Source of the DNA: Intrasporangium flavum
GTDB lineage: Bacteria; Actinomycetota; Actinomycetes; Actinomycetales; Dermatophilaceae
Assembly: GCF_001956915.1 (NCBI RefSeq)
Contig: NZ_MLJO01000026.1
Coordinates: forward strand, 1 to 64,000
Direction of reading: 5' to 3'
DNA: 64,000 nucleotides
Position numbers and translations under genes: made by a program. Shown here in pieces: positions 58,976-64,000 of this stretch. How positions within the stretch are numbered: the stretch's first letter is position 1; each line of letters opens with the position of its first letter. The notes beneath the pieces are model-generated. The model was not told the origin of the DNA, did not search any database, and worked only from the letters and a program-made list of their open reading frames with translations.

Positions 58976-60238
58976 GTGCAACCCGTTCCATTCGCCGATC
59001 TAGGCCAAGCCGACCTAGTCGTTGACAGGATCTACCGGGGGGGCGTCGCGGGCAACCGGGGCGACGACCCCATCTCCAAACTATTGCCGGTCGGAAACGC
59101 TGGGGGATTTCGCTTCCGCGGCAGCCCGAGCCGCGGCGACGTCAAATGCCTGGTGCTCTACACCTCCAGCGCGGACCCTGATTGGCCAGATCGCTTAGAC
59201 GTAACTAGCGGTACGTTCACATATTATGGCGACAACAAACAACCGGGGAGAGAACTGCACGACACGCCGCGCAAGGGAAACCTGGCTCTCAGCAACTATT
59301 TCGATGCGACTCATTCGAAGGCCCACCGAACGCAAATACCACCCATCCTCCTGTTTGCCAAAGCGGGGACAGGGGCAGATGTCGTTTTCCGGGGTCTATT
59401 GGTTCCCGGTAGCCCCACAGTTCCCGCGGACGAACAATTGGTAGCAATATGGCGAAGTGCGCACGGGGAACGCTTTCAAAACTATCGAGCAACGTTTTCA
59501 GTTCTCGATGTCCGATGCGTTAAGCGTGAGTGGCTCGACCAGCTATGTTCGGGCCAGACGCCGGAAACCGGGGCACCTTCAGCTTGGCGCGAATGGGTGA
59601 ACTCTGGGATTCCAAGAAGACTCATGGCGCCAAGGTCAATCGAGATCAGGACCAGAGAGGAGCAACTCCCGAGGACGACCGCAGACATGAATATGATTCG
59701 AGAGATACATCGCTACTTTTCTGGACGGCCACAAGAATTTGAGCACTGCGCTGCACAACTCTGGATGATGCTAGCCCCTGCCACCGATGAGTTAGTCGTG
59801 ACCAGGCAATCGCGCGACGGCGGCCGCGATGCCGTTGGTCGCTACCGCTTAGGACCAGTCGGCGATCCGATCAGCATCGAATTCGCTCTTGAAGCGAAGT
59901 GCTACACGCCTCACAACAGCGTTGGCGTTCGGGACATGAGCCGCCTCATCTCCCGCCTCAAGCACCGCGACTTCGGCGTTCTCGTAACGACGTCTTACGT
60001 TCATCCGCAGGCCTACCGCGAGATTCGTGAAGACGGCCATCCTATCGCTATTGTATGCGCTTCAGACATTGTTGAGATCCTAAAACGACGGGGATGGGGA
60101 AATGTCTCGGCAGTGTGTAGCTGGCTCGATACCAACTTTCAGCCGTACTCGAGTAGGCGCTTCACCGGAGACTTGACAGCAGCGCCACCAAGGCGCATAG
60201 CATACAGCCCAACAACAGCAACGGATCTCCTGCGGTAA
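58976..60238 (+). CDS. Modification-dependent restriction endonuclease (AspBHI/MspJI-like)
   Basis: A 420-residue restriction endonuclease. Residues about 50-200 resemble the N-terminal SRA-like DNA-reading domain of AspBHI-type enzymes: DWPDRLDVTSGTFTYYGDNK and a GxxxK block. Residues about 235-390 are an Mrr-like nuclease domain with Asp285 (GGRDAVG), Glu306 and Lys308 (FALEAKCY), the PD-(D/E)xK triad. Such enzymes cut DNA with 5-methylcytosine or 5-hydroxymethylcytosine, so they attack modified phage DNA. No methyltransferase is near, consistent with a type IV/IIM enzyme. The start GTG 58976 is tentative. Confidence 0.78.
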   Translation: MQPVPFADLGQADLVVDRIYRGGVAGNRGDDPISKLLPVGNAGGFRFRGSPSRGDVKCLVLYTSSADPDWPDRLDVTSGTFTYYGDNKQPGRELHDTPRKGNLALSNYFDATHSKAHRTQIPPILLFAKAGTGADVVFRGLLVPGSPTVPADEQLVAIWRSAHGERFQNYRATFSVLDVRCVKREWLDQLCSGQTPETGAPSAWREWVNSGIPRRLMAPRSIEIRTREEQLPRTTADMNMIREIHRYFSGRPQEFEHCAAQLWMMLAPATDELVVTRQSRDGGRDAVGRYRLGPVGDPISIEFALEAKCYTPHNSVGVRDMSRLISRLKHRDFGVLVTTSYVHPQAYREIREDGHPIAIVCASDIVEILKRRGWGNVSAVCSWLDTNFQPYSSRRFTGDLTAAPPRRIAYSPTTATDLLR

Positions 60239-60699
60239 ATCTTGACGTCCGGACCTCCCAAATCAGCCGTGCTCGCCGAGCGCGTCACGGAGCAGTTCCA
60301 TTTGACCAACACCACCCTCTGCGATCGCCAACGGACGACGCACAGGGCATGGGGATTGTCCTGGTCAAATGTACCGACGGGCTGATCCCAACCTCGTAGG
60401 AATGGCTCGCCCCGGCGTCGGTGCGTAAGCCGATGCACCAGGACATAAGCACGAGATCATCCAATGATGCCCTGCCAGGGCAAACAGGCTGATCGAATGC
60501 CAACAAATAGAATCGCCTCGCCGCTCTCCAAAGTGTCCACCTAGCGGCCGAGATCGACTGCCTGACCTAACCTGCACAAGAGAAGACAACTGAGCGTGAG
60601 AGGCCCCTCAACAAGCCCACTGAGCCCCCGAATTTTCGTCCACCGCCCATCCCAGCCGCCTCGGAACGTGCTCTCCGCCGAGCTGCCCTCTGCCGGCAT
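60239..60699. other. Intergenic region between restriction gene and defence operon
   Basis: 461 bases with no convincing gene. It contains a 10-bp inverted repeat, CATTTGACCA at 60299-60308 and TGGTCAAATG at 60362-60371, separated by 53 bases. Convergent ends of both transcripts meet here, so terminators are expected, but I see no strong hairpin with a U-run. Confidence 0.5.
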
Positions 60700-61266
60700 C
60701 TACAATTCGGCTTGCAGGAGCGCGATCGTGGTCTCAGGAAACTTCCCCGAGACCAGATTGCGTCTTAACTGAAAACGTGCTCCTTGCACAACATCAGGCG
60801 TAATGTCCGTTAGCCGATACTGATTCTGGCCCGATACTAGCTTCGCGTCTATAAGGAATCCAAGCTCTCGGAGCTCACGCACTCGCCGCTCGGTATGAAC
60901 CTGGTCACCAGTGAGAACGCGAAGACGGTCAGCGCGGACATATTCTCCCACATGCCGGCCCAGGTATCGAAGAAGCAAAATGTGAACGCCGGTGTATCCA
61001 CGGACCTCAAGTAGACGGCGCGGCACCCGCGGTTCGAACTTGGAAAGTAGCAGTTGCGCTATCTCTGCCTTCAACTCTGGGATCGAGGGCCCACCCATCC
61101 CCAGCTCGTCGACGGCGAACTGGCGGAAGTAGTCAGCTAGGGACTGCCTCGCCGACAGATACGTGTCAACTTGTTGTTCGAAGCCTGCATCGCTCTGCAC
61201 CAACCGCGCCAGATACTCAATCTGTTCCAGGGCATCGCCCCGGGCAGCATGTAGGGACTCGTTCAC
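60700..61266 (-). CDS. Winged-helix protein, third gene of a candidate defence operon
   Basis: A 188-residue protein, not recognised. Residues 1-85 are helical (ALEQIEYLARLVQSDAGFEQ). Residues about 90-155 look like a winged HTH: VRGYTGVHILLLRYLGRHVG, then RRVRELRELGFLIDAKLVSG and a QYRLTDI wing. It could bind nucleic acid or serve as an adaptor for the helicase. GTG 61266 lies 2 bases after the helicase stop codon (TAA-AA-GTG), so it is coupled to it. No homologue known to me. Its 3' end is the downstream end of the operon. Confidence 0.7.
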   Translation of the reverse strand: MNESLHAARGDALEQIEYLARLVQSDAGFEQQVDTYLSARQSLADYFRQFAVDELGMGGPSIPELKAEIAQLLLSKFEPRVPRRLLEVRGYTGVHILLLRYLGRHVGEYVRADRLRVLTGDQVHTERRVRELRELGFLIDAKLVSGQNQYRLTDITPDVVQGARFQLRRNLVSGKFPETTIALLQAEL

Positions 61267-61268
61267 TT

Positions 61269-63017
61269 TTACCTCACACTGCTTGGGAACTCGGGGGGAA
61301 ACTTCAACAGACTGGCATCTTCACCAGCCCGCTCGACCTCAGCGACGTCTTCGAGCCACTCCCTAAGAAAACTCTCGCTCAAAGGATCTTCACCAGTCGA
61401 GCGAAGGAACTTGACTCGGTTGTTCAGTCGTATCACCGTGTCATCCGATTTCGCCGTCACCGACTTCTCAAGATCGTCCTTGAGCTCGAGCCCCGCGGCG
61501 AACCTTCGAATGTCCGAAACGAAGTCGAGAACGATCGCTCGCCTCTTTCCTGGAGACAGCCGGAGACCTCTGCCTAGCTGTTGAATGAATATCCGCCTAC
61601 TATGGGTTACGCGTTGGAAGACGATGATGTTCACATCGGGCACGTCAACGCCTTCGTTGAAGATATCAACCGTGCAAATCACGCCGACATCGCCAGCCTC
61701 GAAATCGGATAACACACGGTTACGTTCCCAGGGAGTCTGAGCCCGGACTGAGGAGCTCCCGGAATAGATCGCTTCCGCGGATGTGAAGCCGAGAGCATTG
61801 ATGCGGTCACGCATACGCAGAGCATGGTCGATGTTCCCACAGAAAACGATCGCCCTAGGGCTCGCCTGCTCGCCCCACGCAGCCTGAAGCGAGTCGACCA
61901 CCGCGTCGTCCCATTCATGAATAAAGAGCGTGCGATTGATGGACTTCGGAGACAACTTCTTACCGGACAGTTGCGAGAGCCGCTTCCAGTCGACATTGTC
62001 CGTGTACATTCGATAATCCACCTCGGCGAGGAATCCCCGCCTGAGTCCAGTGACCAGGTCCACGGTTACCAGCGGTTCACCGAACGTGTCCTCGATGTTC
62101 GCACCGTCAGGTCGCCAGGGTGTAGCCGTTAGGCCAAGAAGAAAAGGACCAGTCGCGGCTCCCGCCGTCAGTTCGCGCAAGACCCTTTGGTACATGACCG
62201 CACCGGCGTGATGGCACTCGTCAACAAGAACTACATCGAAGGGTGCAAGATCCCATCCTTTTTCTACCGCAGCATGGAGGCTGTCTATGCAGGCGAAGAC
62301 ATTGTCGGCTCGATCCAATTGCTCGCTTGGAGGATGCTCGAGACCGTTCCAAATCAATGTCGACTCTCGAGGGGTCAGGGTCGGCCAGAACGCCCGCTCG
62401 AGCTGATAAACCAGCGGGTTGGTATGCGCGATCGCTAGCACTCGAAGTGAGCGCTGCATACGCGCACGCCGAATTGATTCGGCAGCAACGTAAGTCTTCC
62501 CGAGGCCAGTTGCCAAAACGACCAAGGCCCTCCGCGCTGGACCGTGCAGCAGACCATTAGTAACCATCTCAATGGCATTTTCTTGATATGGGCGCCTTTC
62601 GTATCGATCGGCCGACGACTCCGACGGACTTACCGTAGGGAGGGTGGCGGCCATTTCTAACAGCTTTCGCCTGTCCCAAAGTTGCAGGGGAATACCTTCG
62701 GATAACAGAATCCGCCTCTGGCCGAGCGCTTCTCTTGTAAATCCCCCCATTGAGACGACCACAGGTACTTCTGCCCGGTATAAGCGCAAGGCAGCCAAAG
62801 TTTGATCCACCGTATCGGTAGACGCCGGCCGATTCCACTTCTTCACCTGAAAGAGCCACCGCTTACCCCCCCGGTGCCCAATCACGTCCGCTCCACCGTC
62901 ACTCGATTGACCCACTTGGCGCACGCCCGAGAAGCCTCGAAGATTGAGAAGACGGAAGACGAGCCTTTCGAAGCCCTGCCACGAGATATCTCTGAGTGCT
63001 GAATCGTCGAAGAACAC
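61269..63017 (-). CDS. Mrr nuclease-SF2 helicase fusion
   Basis: A 582-residue fusion. Residues about 10-115 are an Mrr-type restriction endonuclease domain: FERLVFRLLNLRGFSG, Asp44 in GGADVIGH and Gln57/Lys59 in FQVKKW. Residues about 140-560 are a superfamily 2 helicase: Walker A ATGLGKT (169-175, Lys174), DECHH (266-270), LTATPW (297-302) and motif VI QQLGRGLR (479-486). It would move along DNA and cleave it, as type I/III or type IV-like restriction enzymes do. GTG 63017 is 2 bases after the stop of the preceding gene. Rare codons differ from the left part of the window. Confidence 0.85.
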   Translation of the reverse strand: MFFDDSALRDISWQGFERLVFRLLNLRGFSGVRQVGQSSDGGADVIGHRGGKRWLFQVKKWNRPASTDTVDQTLAALRLYRAEVPVVVSMGGFTREALGQRRILLSEGIPLQLWDRRKLLEMAATLPTVSPSESSADRYERRPYQENAIEMVTNGLLHGPARRALVVLATGLGKTYVAAESIRRARMQRSLRVLAIAHTNPLVYQLERAFWPTLTPRESTLIWNGLEHPPSEQLDRADNVFACIDSLHAAVEKGWDLAPFDVVLVDECHHAGAVMYQRVLRELTAGAATGPFLLGLTATPWRPDGANIEDTFGEPLVTVDLVTGLRRGFLAEVDYRMYTDNVDWKRLSQLSGKKLSPKSINRTLFIHEWDDAVVDSLQAAWGEQASPRAIVFCGNIDHALRMRDRINALGFTSAEAIYSGSSSVRAQTPWERNRVLSDFEAGDVGVICTVDIFNEGVDVPDVNIIVFQRVTHSRRIFIQQLGRGLRLSPGKRRAIVLDFVSDIRRFAAGLELKDDLEKSVTAKSDDTVIRLNNRVKFLRSTGEDPLSESFLREWLEDVAEVERAGEDASLLKFPPEFPSSVR

Positions 63018-63019
63018 GT

Positions 63020-64000
63020 TTACACCAGGCGACTGTTCAGGAAGTCAACCGAAGCTCGCGAACGCTGCGCAGTTAGAGGCTCTGGCATGTTGTATCGAAG
63101 GAAGGAGGCACAGTCCTCGAGACAGTTTCGATACTTACTGGCAAGCTCCCCGCGAACCTCAGCCAGAACGGTTCCCTCCAATCCTTCGATCGACGTGTAG
63201 GAGACGCTCCAGACGCCGCCGTCAAAGAATATATCGGGCCGCGAATTGAACAATTTTACGACCGTCTCGGGTGAGACATACGCGAGGTATTCACCTGTGC
63301 TGCGCCACTGGGCAATACTGCTAATGTCCTGCCCCATCCCCATGATATTAGATACCAGGCTGCGCTGCTCATGTTCGGACAGGTCCGCATAGAAGGTCTG
63401 CGCCGTGGGCTCGTCGGCCAATTGCGGAAGCTTCCCCCGGAGGATGTCGAATAGTGCGGTGATATCTGCACGGATTTTCTCAACGCTATCCTCTAAGGAA
63501 TCCGCATACAGGCTAAGGGTCTTAGCTGTTATGGCAGGAAGGGAGTGCAAGCCGAGCAGGCTTGGCTTCAGCATGCTCCGGTTCGTTTCGTAAAGATACT
63601 GCGCCAGTTCTAAGGCCACAGCATATTCGGGACGGCTTCGATAAGCTTTGAACAGTGCATGCGAGGGGTCCAGGAAGACCTCGATGTTTTCGCCCCGGAA
63701 ACTCAACAGCGGGATTGCCGGCTTGCGATGAACAGGAGTTATGGCGCCGGTGGTTAGATGGACCCGGACATCCACCGGATGACTATGCGAACCATCCGCC
63801 ATCTCGATGGATGCGCCAGACAAGCTGAGGTCGTCGCTGAGGTGGCTAATGCTCAAGAGGTACTCCCTTGACCCAAGGCTTGGCGTCCCTCGCGGCCTTG
63901 CGCACTCCGAGCAGAGTTCCAGTTCCTCGCTATTGATCGAGCCGCACACTTCACAGGTCCACGGCTCTTCAACGTCTGGTATTTGCGACGTGCCACATTT
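63020..64000 (-). CDS. Zinc-finger protein of the candidate defence operon (partial)
   Basis: The reading frame is open to the right edge of the window, so this is the C-terminal 326 residues of a larger protein and its start lies beyond 64000. A RanBP2-type zinc finger is seen at residues about 14-34 of the visible part (W-x-C-x2-C-x3-N-x6-C-x2-C), preceded by another Cys. The remainder is mostly alpha-helical with a block like FLDPSHALFKAYRSRP; in my judgement it recalls the C-terminal parts of some Hsp90-like ATPases, but that is weak. It is the first of the three visible genes of the operon, ending 2 bases before the helicase start. Confidence 0.65.
   Translation of the reverse strand, partial: KCGTSQIPDVEEPWTCEVCGSINSEELELCSECARPRGTPSLGSREYLLSISHLSDDLSLSGASIEMADGSHSHPVDVRVHLTTGAITPVHRKPAIPLLSFRGENIEVFLDPSHALFKAYRSRPEYAVALELAQYLYETNRSMLKPSLLGLHSLPAITAKTLSLYADSLEDSVEKIRADITALFDILRGKLPQLADEPTAQTFYADLSEHEQRSLVSNIMGMGQDISSIAQWRSTGEYLAYVSPETVVKLFNSRPDIFFDGGVWSVSYTSIEGLEGTVLAEVRGELASKYRNCLEDCASFLRYNMPEPLTAQRSRASVDFLNSRLV

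Noticed and set aside
60299-60371. 10-bp inverted repeat with 53-base spacing as a transposon end
   Set aside because: There is no open frame for a transposase between the arms and no target duplication; more likely chance or an RNA stem.
1-64000. CRISPR arrays, tRNAs, rRNAs, insertion sequences and integrases
   Set aside because: I looked for repeat-spacer arrays, T-loop signatures and transposase or integrase motifs and found none; the repeats present are short tandem or hairpin elements.

Overview
The window is about 64 kb of very GC-rich bacterial chromosome, dense with genes that use GTG starts and C/G third positions. The gene content fits an actinobacterium: an F420-dependent PPOX-type protein, an MpaB-type oxygenase, DUF664/DinB-fold proteins, an MT0933-like antitoxin, an Rv2629-type ribosome factor, WXG100-like secreted proteins and many leaderless genes with TAnnnT about six bases before the start codon. 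The order Micrococcales, perhaps an Intrasporangiaceae relative, is my inference from overall gene style and not a demonstrated placement. I see no rRNA, tRNA, CRISPR array, transposase or integrase.

Layout. 0-10 kb: small housekeeping and detoxification genes (VOC proteins, SDR, patatin, DNA polymerase IV, arylamine N-acetyltransferase, LCAT-like hydrolase, hemerythrin, inositol monophosphatase family). 10-20 kb: a secreted HExxE protein, an HTH regulator divergent from a tandem GNAT protein with a structured 0.5 kb spacer between them, SRPBCC and SDR genes, an orphan antitoxin-like protein, a DUF4097 repeat protein and a TM2 protein. 20-29 kb: DoxX, dienelactone hydrolase, YciI, a cyclic 2,3-diphosphoglycerate synthetase-like GTPase divergent from ornithine aminotransferase, and an Rv2629-type protein. 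29.8-35.7 kb: a complete fructose PTS operon on the minus strand, reading fruR-fruK-fruA-ptsH-ptsP, so sugar phosphorylation, the general PTS proteins and their regulator are made together. 36-50 kb: a polymerase-ligase LigD, DUF4389 protein, flavodoxin, lipases, an M28 peptidase, a C39-like peptidase fused to three repeats, and F420/MpaB enzymes. 50-57 kb: a sedolisin-type S53 protease, a three-gene translationally coupled WXG100 cassette that looks like a toxin and its immunity protein, and an MFS exporter divergent from a MerR regulator.

58.4-64 kb: base composition and codon use change clearly (more A/T, rare codons) and the content becomes defensive. There is a modification-dependent restriction endonuclease resembling the AspBHI/MspJI family, and on the opposite strand a tightly packed operon running off the right edge: a RanBP2-type zinc-finger protein (partial), an Mrr-nuclease/SF2-helicase fusion and a winged-helix protein, joined by 2-base gaps. 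I do not recognise this combination as a named system. It is my leading candidate for an undescribed defence system, with the WXG100 cassette second.

A further chromosome-wide signal is the palindromic octamer GACGCGTC. I count about 35 copies by eye between 80 and 55517, in coding and noncoding DNA, and none to the right of that.
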